DNA of 64,000 nt from Proteles cristata cristata (lineage: Eukaryota > Chordata > Mammalia > Carnivora > Hyaenidae). Position 1 is the first letter of the stretch, and each line of letters begins with the position of its first letter. Below, in pieces: positions 43,901-51,800 of the stretch. The stretch spans positions 992,001-1,056,000 of the forward strand of contig JAESUZ010003091.1 in the NCBI GenBank assembly GCA_017311185.1. The letters are read 5' to 3'. The notes under the pieces were generated by a model that did no database searches, was not told the origin of the DNA, and was given only the letters and a program-made list of their open reading frames with translations. A program made the position numbers and the translations under genes.

Positions 43901-45882
43901 AGGCCAAGAGAGAAGGACTTGCGATGTGGGTCGCTTCCCAGGCTCCAAGCCTATTCTGTGGTTCTGCCTTATGTGCTATTAGAGCCGAGGAGATCCGAAA
44001 GCTGGGAGTCTGGGGGGGGGGGGAGGGGAAGGAAGAGTTCCTTCGGACCCGGCACTTCCTTATCCCCTCTTCCCCTATAGGGACTCCCTCCATCTCTTCC
44101 TTCCCTTGTGCCCTGGGAGAACATAGTGAACCGTCACCCCAGGGCCTCAGAGAGCTTATGGTCTCTACTCAGGCACCTACCAGCCAGGGCGCCGGAGGCT
44201 GTGGTGGGGAGGCACAAAGGAGGACCCCTGACATCTCCTGGGGGAATCCTGGTTGGCTGCCTGTAGGAAATGGTCTGAGACCTCCTCCATTCCTGCTAAC
44301 TATTCCGCCTCAGTTCTAGCCCCACGTGCTCCCAGAAGCCTTACACCCCGATGCCTCCCACAAGCCACCATGTCATACGTGCCCGTCTGGCTCCTGGTTC
44401 GTGCACAGGAGGCACTGAGCAAGTCCAGGTGCCCCGTCCCCAGCTCCAGCTCTGTCTAGTCGGGGCAGCGGGTTGGGGGGACTCCCTTGGGCTCGCAGGT
44501 GAGCTCTCCTCAGCGGCACGCACCCCTCTCCTGTCTAGGAATCCACCCTGAGCGATGACTCTACGCCCCCCAGCGGCAGCCCCAAGATCCCAAGCGGTCC
44601 CCGGCAGGAGACTAAGTGCTCCTATCCCTACCACACGCTATCCCAGTCTTCGGATGAGGTGAGCCAGCCCTGACCTCTGGGCACCGGGTGTGCAGGCCAC
44701 AGGCCAGGCCTTGCCCGCCCCCCTCACCATCCTTGGTCTCTACCCCAGTTCCTGGATGAACCGCTCCCCACTGTCCACCACTGGACCAGTCAGCAGGTGA
44801 GCCAGTGGCTGCACAGCCTCAACCTGGAACAGTATGCCGCCGAGTTCGAGGCGCGGCAGGTGGATGGGCCCCAGCTCCTGCAGCTGGATGGCAGCAAACT
44901 GAAGGTGAGTCAGAGGAGCTGAGCCGTGCCCCCAGCCAGAGCCTGAAGCAGCCTTCTGGGACTGGGACCCCCTCACCCTGATCTTTCACTTCCTGTGTGG
45001 CTACTGCCCTGACCTCTGATCTCTGAGCAAGGTCCGTGGCCTAATCTAGCATGAGTCCCCAGTCTGACTTGAAACTCAAGGCCAGGCTTTCAGTTTGACT
45101 TTCAAGTTCCATCCCATGTCTCCAGATTGACCTTGACCTCCAGGCCCATCATCTCACGTGACTCTTGATTTTGAGTCTCCTGGGGGCATAAACCAGGCCG
45201 CTCTCGGATCACCTTGCCTGATTCTCAGTCTTGGCGGGTGCTGGTAGTCAGGGAGGCCAGCGGGGGCACCTCAGATCTCCGTGCTGGGAGATTTCTGGCC
45301 TGTTCCCCACCCTCTGCTGCTCTGCTTGGGGAAGGGGTGGTGAGGAGGGTCCCCAGGGAGTCTCTGAGTGGGGAGGGACCTCGGCTGCTGACTAGCTGTG
45401 TGACCTTGGGCAAGTCACTCGCTCTCTTGGGCCCCGGGGGTGCTGGGCGGGGTCATGCCATGGCTGAAATCCTGAGTGGCGGAATGGGGGCTGAGGATTG
45501 CCAGGGGTAGGGGCAGGGGCTAAGGGTCTGGAATGATCCGCCACCCGCATCTTTTCTTACCGCCCACCTCCCGAATTCTTGCTCTGCGGGTTCTGCTCTG
45601 CGTGCACATCTGGGAGGTGGAGGGCTTGCAGAGCTTACATCTGGGGCACAGAGAACCTGGGGCTCAGGTCGGCCAGGGCCCAGGGTGGCTCTGGGGCTCC
45701 TTCCCTCACCCTTGATTCCTCCCCAGAGCCTGGGGCTCAGCAACTCACATGACCGGGCGCTAGTGAAGCGCAAGGTGAAGGAGCTGGCGGCGGCCGCTGA
45801 AAAGGAGCGCAAAGCCCAGGAGAAGGCGGCGCGGCAGCGGGAGAAACTCCGGCGCAGGGAGCAGGAGACCAAGAAGAGCTAG
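34917..45882 (+). CDS. SAMD14: Sterile alpha motif domain-containing protein 14
   Basis: SAM-domain protein known to bind actin-capping protein and to support KIT signalling in blood progenitors. Joined coding exons: 34917-34959, 40898-41064, 41563-41851, 42883-42970, 43069-43143, 43249-43411, 44539-44658, 44749-44904, 45727-45882. They give 418 aa (human 417). Order: conserved N-terminus MASSKLREP, basic region (RRHRPSRSRLRDS), long Ser/Pro-rich disordered part (about 70-310) holding FLPFSWFTDSGKGS, SAM domain (about 325-390, HHWTSQQVSQWLHSLNLEQY), then a Lys/Arg/Glu-rich C-terminal helix. The start at 34917 matches the human N-terminus. An in-frame ATG in exon 1 (30982) could add seven residues. 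All junctions are GT-AG with matching phase. Confidence 0.97.
36040..36260 (+). other. AT-rich motif and GACA-rich run in SAMD14 intron 2
   Basis: An isolated AT-rich segment (attaaatattcatgactcc, 36053-36071) is followed by a GACAGA-rich run (about 36109-36150). No gene signal; a regulatory role would be speculation. Confidence 0.3.
36388..36525 (+). repeat. MIR fragment
   Basis: Contains cctcagtttccccacctgta and aaatgagaggttggactc. Confidence 0.75.
36540..36765 (+). repeat. MIR element
   Basis: Contains gagttcaaatgagctagtaa, tgaagcacttagaac and a tail ctccgtaagtattagc. Confidence 0.7.
36790..37740 (+). other. SAMD14: SAMD14 intron 2, middle part
   Basis: No exon, RNA gene or clear repeat was recognised beyond an AGATAA GATA-type motif at 36793-36798. 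Part of it (about 37080-37480) looks like old repeat text. Confidence 0.4.
37745..37915 (-). repeat. MIR element
   Basis: Reverse MIR: ccccattttactgatgagga, aagtaacttgtgcagaatca, aactggattcagcccc. Confidence 0.75.
37990..39080 (+). repeat. Ancient interspersed repeat, longest copy, family not assigned
   Basis: Over about 1 kb the blocks gtgcaaaggccctgaggtgc, atcactctggccactgctgt, gggaggcttctgtaatcact and attttgaaagcagagctaac appear in the order of the repeat whose pieces recur in this window. An unrelated stretch (about 38540-38800) splits it. Confidence 0.45.
39600..40040 (+). repeat. MIR split by a SINE
   Basis: MIR text (gcctaatagttgcccctagc, catagtaggtgcttc) is interrupted at 39776 by a CAN-SINE and resumes as agtaggtgcttcttaaatgg after 40006. 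Confidence 0.75.
39776..40006 (-). mobile_element. CAN-SINE inside a MIR tail
   Basis: Reverse copy with poly-T start and ccacccaggcgcccc end. The 12-bp duplication agtaggtgcttc (39764-39775, 40007-40018) is itself MIR tail sequence. Confidence 0.96.
40163..40380 (+). mobile_element. CAN-SINE, left member of a tandem pair
   Basis: Begins ggggccacctgggtggctca, ends in an A-rich tail that abuts the next SINE. Only its left side carries the duplication gaaaactcccaccc (40149-40162). Confidence 0.95.
40381..40620 (+). mobile_element. CAN-SINE, right member of a tandem pair
   Basis: Begins aggggggcgcctgggtggct and ends in an A-rich tail. The right copy of the shared duplication gaaaactcccaccc is at 40621-40634. 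Confidence 0.95.
40898..41064 (+). CDS. SAMD14: SAMD14 exon 3
   Basis: Residues 15-70 (LDLAVPETVRLDSSLHKARA and the basic/serine-rich stretch). Acceptor ttcacag, donor gttggg (weak), phase 0 at the end. Confidence 0.96.
41228..41345 (-). repeat. MIR fragment
   Basis: Reverse MIR: cattctcatcttacatgtga, aggttcagtcacaaattcac. Confidence 0.65.
41563..41851 (+). CDS. SAMD14: SAMD14 exon 4
   Basis: Residues 71-166, CpG-dense, encoding Ser/Pro-rich disordered sequence (SPLHRLRSPLHSGPGSP). Acceptor cccccag, donor gtgagc, phase 1 at the end. Confidence 0.96.
41870..41883 (-). promoter_or_regulatory. Candidate CTCF site in SAMD14 intron 4
   Basis: gcgccccctgctgg is the reverse complement of the CTCF core CCASYAGRKGGCRS with 14 of 14 matches, 19 bases past the exon 4 donor, in GC-rich sequence. 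Confidence 0.65.
42000..42310 (+). repeat. Ancient interspersed repeat, family not assigned
   Basis: Contains actgagctcctgctatgtgt and ggcttctctgaggaagtgtc in the order of the repeat at 18.0 kb. Confidence 0.5.
42331..42549 (+). mobile_element. CAN-SINE
   Basis: Diverged head (gggagcctgcggggctcagt), body catgatctcatgggtcatgg, A-rich tail with aaaac repeats. A short gtcaggat repeat flanks it (42326-42333, 42552-42559). Confidence 0.9.
42600..42800 (-). repeat. MIR element
   Basis: Reverse MIR: attcctatatttgagctaaa, gggatttgtcccaagtcacc, agctagtgaa. Confidence 0.65.
42883..42970 (+). CDS. SAMD14: SAMD14 exon 5
   Basis: Residues 167-195 (DSRDASPPEPASPTIGLDKK, RRKFLDL). Acceptor gcaaaag, donor gtgagt, phase 2 at the end. 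Confidence 0.96.
43069..43143 (+). CDS. SAMD14: SAMD14 exon 6
   Basis: Residues 196-220 (VTLRRASTSKSRKDKGSNRL). Acceptor ccacag, donor gtatgc, phase 2 at the end. Confidence 0.96.
43249..43411 (+). CDS. SAMD14: SAMD14 exon 7
   Basis: Residues 221-275, including SPFLPFSWFTDSGKGSASSG, the most conserved non-SAM part and a candidate region for the capping-protein-binding segment. Donor gtgagt. Confidence 0.95.
43420..44538 (+). other. SAMD14: SAMD14 intron 7
   Basis: Holds attcatt-rich low-complexity text at about 43530-43580 and a reverse MIR-like segment at about 43790-43925. No extra exon was recognised. Confidence 0.45.
44539..44658 (+). CDS. SAMD14: SAMD14 exon 8
   Basis: Residues 276-315 (ESTLSDDSTPPSGSPKIPSG). 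Acceptor ctgtctag, donor gtgagc. Confidence 0.96.
44749..44904 (+). CDS. SAMD14: SAMD14 exon 9, SAM domain
   Basis: Residues 316-367 carrying most of the SAM domain (WTSQQVSQWLHSLNLEQYAA, LLQLDGSKLK). Phase 0 at both ends. Confidence 0.97.
45727..45882 (+). CDS. SAMD14: SAMD14 exon 10, C-terminus
   Basis: Residues 368-418: last SAM helix (SLGLSNSHDRALVKRKVKEL) and a charged helix, with the TAG stop at 45880-45882. Confidence 0.97.
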   Translation, partial: SLGLSNSHDRALVKRKVKELAAAAEKERKAQEKAARQREKLRRREQETKKS

Positions 45883-46095
45883 GGGAGGGCAGGGGGCAGG
45901 CGCCGGCACCCAGGCGCTGGTGGCCGCCTGGCTCGGTGGGCACAGGCCTCAGTGAGGAGGCGGGGCCCGCGGGCCAAGCTTGGGCTGGCCTGGCCCCGCC
46001 CCGCACGCTCAGGGGGGTGCGTGCCCTCTCTCACCCTGTCACTCGGTCTGGACCCAGATTCCCCCAGAAAGGGAGACCCCAGGAGAGGGCCCAGT

Positions 46096-46101
46096 AATAA
46101 A
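46096..46101 (+). terminator. SAMD14: SAMD14 proximal polyadenylation signal (AATAAA)
   Basis: Canonical hexamer 214 bases after the stop, followed by ttttaaggacttgtttgg, a T/G-rich downstream element. Confidence 0.65.
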
Positions 46102-47447
46102 TCCAATTTTAAGGACTTGTTTGGCACAGAGTCCCTAGGTGAGCTGGCAGGTTATGGGCAGAGGGCAGACAGGTGGGGGCCGAACAAGTCTGGGAGACCT
46201 GAGGCCACCTGGGTCGGCCTGACCCTCCACCCTCGGGCCACGGCGGTGCTGGCCGGCCGTGAGCTAGGACACCTGCCTGCCCGCCTGCCTTCTAGAGGCC
46301 CTGAGATGGAGCCAGGGTCCCAGGCCTTGGAGAGGTAGGAGGCATCTCAGCAGGAGTCAGGGGGTAGAGTTGCCCCTCTCCAGCTCTCCGAGGTGGCAGT
46401 GTGCTGGGACAGCTCTGTGCTCCCCAGGGAGGCCGGGCGGCACCGCAGCAAGCTGCATTCAGGGTAGCCCCTCAGTCTGCACGCCTCAACGGGGAGAGCA
46501 GAGAAAGCGGCGTGGTCTTTTCGAGGCCTTCGGGGGCGGGCAGGGAGTATAAAAGCTTCTCCTTCCCCTTCCCTGTCCTGTGGGTCCCAGTGGCTAGAGG
46601 ACATCCGTACTGATCTGTCCCTCCGGGGCCCATTCAAGGCCTACTCTTTGACCTGTTCTCGAACACAGGGCACACTTCTGTTGCTCCCGCAGAGGACGCC
46701 TGAGGTCTCTCTGGGGACAGAGCAAATGTGGGAGCCGGGAGGGTGACAGAATACCCCCACCAGTGCCTAGGTGGTACTGAACGGGGTGAATCCTCCCCGC
46801 TAGCCAGGTAGAGAGGCACAATCTGGGCACTTCCCCATGAGCCGTGGGAAGGGCTCATCGGCCCTCCCGCATCTGCTTTGGTTCCTGCCTGGGCCTCCGT
46901 GGGTTCCAGAACTGGCTGGCAGTTCTGGTTCCCTGGGTCACAAGGAGGGGTGGGGCCGGGCCCATGGGTAGGGGTGGGATCCATCCCAGCAGTGCAGGGA
47001 TGACATCCATCTGTCCTTAGGAGGCGGGGCTTTCAGGTGCAGCACTGGCCAGCAGCTAACCCAGCTTCTGGAGGAGCGGCCAGTTACCGGTGGGGCCGGG
47101 GGGGCCTCTGATTAGGAGTCCCCCTCCACCACCGCCTGCCTGGAGTGGTGGACAGGACCCAGTGCATGCCGACCCCCCCTCATTCCTGCTCGGGGCCCTC
47201 TGGCCTCGAGGCCGCCCATGCTACAGCTGGGGTGCTGTCCCTGGGACTCAACCCTTGGCTCCTCTCTGCTGTCTGTGCAGGGAGAGGGGCTTCAGAGGGA
47301 GACGGAGATCCGGGGGCACTGGCACCACGTGCGCCTGTTGGAGGGGCTGGCGGGGAGGCTGGAAGGCACCCGGGGCCTTTGAAGCTATCAGGAGCTATAT
47401 GGGTGCCCACCTGCATGTGAAGGGGGGGGTGGGACTCAATTTATTTC

Positions 47448-47453
47448 AATAAA
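47448..47453 (+). terminator. SAMD14: Distal AATAAA, overlapping a reverse-strand AATAAA
   Basis: AATAAA on the + strand, followed by gatgtgccagtgacctttgt. The neighbouring TTTATT at 47440-47445 reads AATAAA on the - strand, the direction of PDK2. The surrounding text resembles a common old repeat. Confidence 0.5.
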
Positions 47454-47734
47454 CACTTATGATGTGCCAGTGACCTTTGTCTGCCCCCACTGGGGAGTTG
47501 GGCCGGGTCGGGAGGGTGTGCTGGGCCCCGGGGGACGGCGGGGGGGTGGGGGGGGCGGCAGGTGCTGTGGTGTCAGGTGCTCTGAACGGAGGGCTCTGCC
47601 TGGGTAGACAGAGTCATACCCGGCGCCGGGTGTCCTGAGCGCGTCATGTGGTGATCACTGGGACTACAGCCTGTGTGTGCCAGTGCATGCGGCTCTCCCT
47701 CCCCACCTCCCCCCTGCCAGGAAAGCAGCCAGGA

Positions 47735-48660
47735 CGCAGTCTCGTCTGTCTCCTCTTTACTGTGGATGTCACGGCCATCATCACAGCCACTAGGAGGGAC
47801 ACACGACTTTAACCCCTGTGTGCTAAGGGGAGGGCGGGGGGGGGCCTTTCGGGGCTATAAAACTAGCTATGTACATAGAGCATTCTAGGGAGAAGGCCAT
47901 CCCAAGCGTGTGCGTGTCCAGGCACGGAGGGTGGGGGTGTCTGGAGCTCAGGTGGACCCGTGGGGGTGTGGGGCTGGCAGGCAGGGGTGGGCATGTGAGG
48001 ACACGCCAGGGAAGGGCTTGGGAGGTGCCTGAGAGGCTCTGAGCAGCCCGGCTAGGGGCTGCTCATCTCCGGGTCCTCCCTGGTTCCTCCAACCTAAGGC
48101 TGAGCCCTGGGTGAGAGCTCCCGCCTCCTAAGCTTGACCTTCAAAACTCAGGGTGGAGGGAGGCGCTGCAGGACCAGGGCCCAAGGGTGCAATGCCTTTC
48201 TCCACCCAGGGACACCTGGCTGCTTCCTAATGCAGACTCTGGACCAGGGCCAGGGTGCCTGCACGGGCTGGGGTGGAGGGTAAGGCAAGCAGGGTGTCCT
48301 TGGAAGGCCAGGGCCGTGGAGGGCAGTGAGGGGGATGCAGAACCCCTGGCAGAGAAGTGGCAGCTCTGGAGGAGGACTGCCATGGAGATGCGGTGCTGGG
48401 ACGGAGATAGGCCCCTGCCCTCAGGCAGCACCCGCCGAGACTGAACCACGGGGAGGCCACCCAGGGGTCTCCATGGAGAGAGATTGGCACTTAGGGGCCC
48501 CCACGGACTGGTCACCACTATAATTTCCATAGAGACAGAAACTGGTCATCAGGGAGAGCCTCTCCCCACCTGGGGGTGGGGGGGACGGGGAGGGTCACCG
48601 TGGCGGCTGATCCCGGTGATGGCAGTCTGTCCTCTCAGGCATGGGGCAGTGAGGCGGCCC
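47735..48660 (-). other. PDK2: PDK2 3' UTR
   Basis: Sequence after the PDK2 stop (48661) down to the AGTAAA signal, about 0.9 kb, GC-rich with G/C runs. The end is inferred. Confidence 0.6.
47756..47761 (-). terminator. PDK2: PDK2 polyadenylation signal (AGTAAA)
   Basis: tttact on the + strand is the AGTAAA variant on the - strand, in the right place for a UTR of about 0.9 kb. The only canonical alternative nearby is the - strand AATAAA at 47440-47445. Confidence 0.5.
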
Positions 48661-48801
48661 CTAGCTGACGCGGTAGGTGGACGTGTTCTTGGGCTCTGTG
48701 CTGGGCACACACCAGTCGCCGGCCTCCTGGATGGTCTGGTAGTGACGCCAGGCTGACTTGTTGTAGACGGGCAGGCGTTCCACTGAGTCCGTGGACAGGG
48801 C
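48661..48801 (-). CDS. PDK2: PDK2 exon 11, C-terminus
   Basis: Residues 363-408 ([20 protein letters not shown]) with the dimer-crossing tail and GDW motif, TAG at 48663-48661. Confidence 0.97.
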   Translation of the reverse strand, partial: ALSTDSVERLPVYNKSAWRHYQTIQEAGDWCVPSTEPKNTSTYRVS

Positions 48802-51800
48802 CTGGGGAGCACTAGGGTCAGCCTGGTCTGCCCCCCAGCACCCCACCCACCCCTCCCCAGGGCAGGCTGTGGTGGCCTCTGAATGTGACTTGCCATGTCT
48901 GGGCCAGCCACCGGCTGAGACCACTGACCCCGGCCCAGAAAGACCCACGAAAGGACCTGTCCCGTCTGTGCCTCATTCCTGCCCGTTCAGGAAGGCTGCT
49001 CACTCAAAGGGTCAGGGAGGCAGAGGGAGGGTGGGCTGTGACCTTCAACAAGGTCACCGACTCTGGGCCTCGGTCTCTTCCTGAGTCGGCTGAGAAGTTC
49101 TCTACGGGACCTCCCTTCCGCCTGGGTGTAAGAAGGCAAAGGTCCCCAGAACAGCGGTCTTAGTCATGGACCGTGGACTTCCTTAAATTGCCTGCCAGGT
49201 TGGGAATGTCTGGGGTCTGGGGAACTGTAGCTGTGCTCTGATTTTCAGTCCAGAGTCAGGAAAGGATGGGAGGGGTGGTTTAGGAGCCTCACAGCAGGCC
49301 AACGCACCAGCAAACCCTGCCAGCTGGGCCCTGCGGTCAAGGAGCCTTACCTTGAGGTAGATGACAGCATCAGTCCCAAAGCCCTCCATGGAGAAGAGCT
49401 GCAGGTCTCCCTGGAAGTACTTGGCATAGAGGCGGGAAATGGGGAGCCCGTACCCGAAGCCAGCCTGTGAGGGGGCAGGAAGGGAACATGATGAGGAGGC
49501 TGGTGCTGGGCTTCCTGGAGCTGCAGGGACCCGTGTGCTGAGTGGGGGTGGGGCCAGGGATTCCCAGAATCCCCCAGGGGTGGGGGACATCGGTCTGGTG
49601 GGGCCAGAAAGGCTGGTCTCAGCTGGGATTGGGGGGAAGCAGGGGAGGCAGAGGAGCTTGGCCGGGGAGAGGTAGAGGACAGGCCTCTCGTGCTGGAGAG
49701 AAGCCATCTCACCAGCGGGGTCCCTCCGGTGCCTGGCTGGGGGGTGGGGGCGGTGGAATACATGTAGCTGAAGAGTCGCTCGATCTTCCTCAGGGGGACT
49801 CCCCCGCCTCGGTCACTCATCTGAGGGAGACGGATAGATGATCAGTGCTGATGTCCCCCACGCCCTGACCCCCCCCCGCCCCGACCTTCTCTTGATCATC
49901 TCCATGCCGAGGATCTTCTCTGAGCCCATCTCCCAGAGGAAGGGAAGTTCTCACCCCCCTGCCCTCTGGCCCCAAACCAAGGGTCACATACTTTGATGGA
50001 CAGATCTTCCTCGCCCAAGGCCACCATGACCTTGATAGGTGGGAGAACAAGACTGGACTCGTGGCTTTCCACAGTTGCGCGCATGGCATTCTGTGGGGGG
50101 AGAAAGGTGGAAGAGATGGACGGGAGCAGCCTAACCCAACCACCCCCAACCCCACAGAGGACCATTCCCCACCCCCTTACCTTGAAGAGTTCAAAAAGCA
50201 TGTGGTAGAGGTGGGAGGGGACATAGACCATGTGAATTGGCTGTTTGGAGTTGGATGCTGCTGGGAAAGTCGAGATCAAGGGTCAGGAAATTGTCAAGAG
50301 GTCACCATTCTGCATTCGTTCACTCAGCACCTGGGACCCAGCACTCAACCACCCATCTATCATCCAACCATCTGCTGGGCCACCCATCTGGCATTTGTTC
50401 ATCCAGCTATCCACTCCTTCGGTGTCCATTCAACCATTTATCTATTCATGCAGTATCCACCCATTGTAAAATGTCCGTCCATCCATCCATCTATCCATCC
50501 ATCCATCCAATCACAGATGCTGAATGGTCGACATCTATGAATTCTTCCATCTACACCTCCAGTGTCCATTCAGCCATCAAACTGTCCCTCAACTATGCAT
50601 TTTTCAAACACCCATCCTCAGTTACCCATTCAGAGAGTACAGATCCATCCTTCTCTTTATCCACTGTTCATCTAGCCGTCCATCCATTCAAAAACTATCT
50701 ATCCAGCCTATCTCCAGCCTCCTAGCATTCACCTGGACACCAGACTCCCTGGAAGTTTTTTTAATGTTTGTTTATTTTTGAGATAGAGTCAGAGCACAAG
50801 TCAGGGAGGGGCAGAGAGAGAGGGAGGCACAGAATCTGAAGCAGGCTCCAGGCTCTGGGCTGTCAGCACAGAGCCTGTTGCGGGGCTCAAACCCACAAAC
50901 CACAAGATCATGATTTGGGCTGAAGTTGGATGCTTAACTGACTGAGCCCCCCCCCCCCCCCGTTGGAGAGTTTTTTTAATCCCGTGGGGAGGGGAGAGAG
51001 GAGCTGCACATGATTCTTAGAGCAGCACTCTGCCTCTCAAGAATCGCTCTAGCCTGGAGTATTTCTTGGTCTTAGGGACTGGTATCTTCTCCTGGTACCT
51101 GGCACGAAACTTTGTGGCAGGAGCTCAAAAAATGGATTAACGAATGCTGGGCAGTGGGGCATAAAGTTGAATGAAACTCAGCCCTACCGTCTTGGAAATT
51201 CAAGTCTAGACACACAGCTGACTTTCACATTGGGTGTTGTACCTAGAGCTGTGTGCCAGGCCCTGAACTTGACCCCAGGGATACTGAAGTGAAGCGGCCT
51301 GTCTCTGCCCTTCTGTCTCTGCCCCCAAGTAATTCAAACAGAGGTAGGTGGGTGCCTAACCGTGTTTTCTAGGAGGTCCAGGAAGGCTTTGCCAAGGGCC
51401 TGAACTTGAACTGGGCCTTAAGGATGTAGGCAGCCTGACTTCCAGGCATGAAATACCTTAGGCTTCTGGCACACAGGCAGGGGGTGGCTAAGGCAAGGTG
51501 GGGAAGATGGATGTAGAAACTTCCAGATCCCTGTTCCCCCTTTCTCTTATGCCCCTGACTCATCAGCAGGTCCGGACCTCTCTACTTCTTCTCAGATCTA
51601 CCCTTTTTTTTTCATCTCTGCTGCCTTGCCCTCCCCTGGATTCCTGTAGTGACCTCCCTAACTGGTCTTCCTGAGGTCTCACCCACCCCCTCCGACCTCT
51701 AATTACCTTTACAACGTAAGTCAGATCCTGGCATGTGTTTCAAACCCTCCAGTGGGCTTCCTGCTGCACACAACATTCCAGCTCCTCCCTGTGGCCTGTG

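Larger units (their letters stand above)
45883..47475 (+). other. SAMD14: SAMD14 3' UTR (distal end inferred)
   Basis: Two canonical AATAAA signals exist, at 46096 and 47448. The proximal one gives a UTR of about 0.23 kb, the distal one about 1.6 kb. Which is used cannot be read from sequence. Confidence 0.5.
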
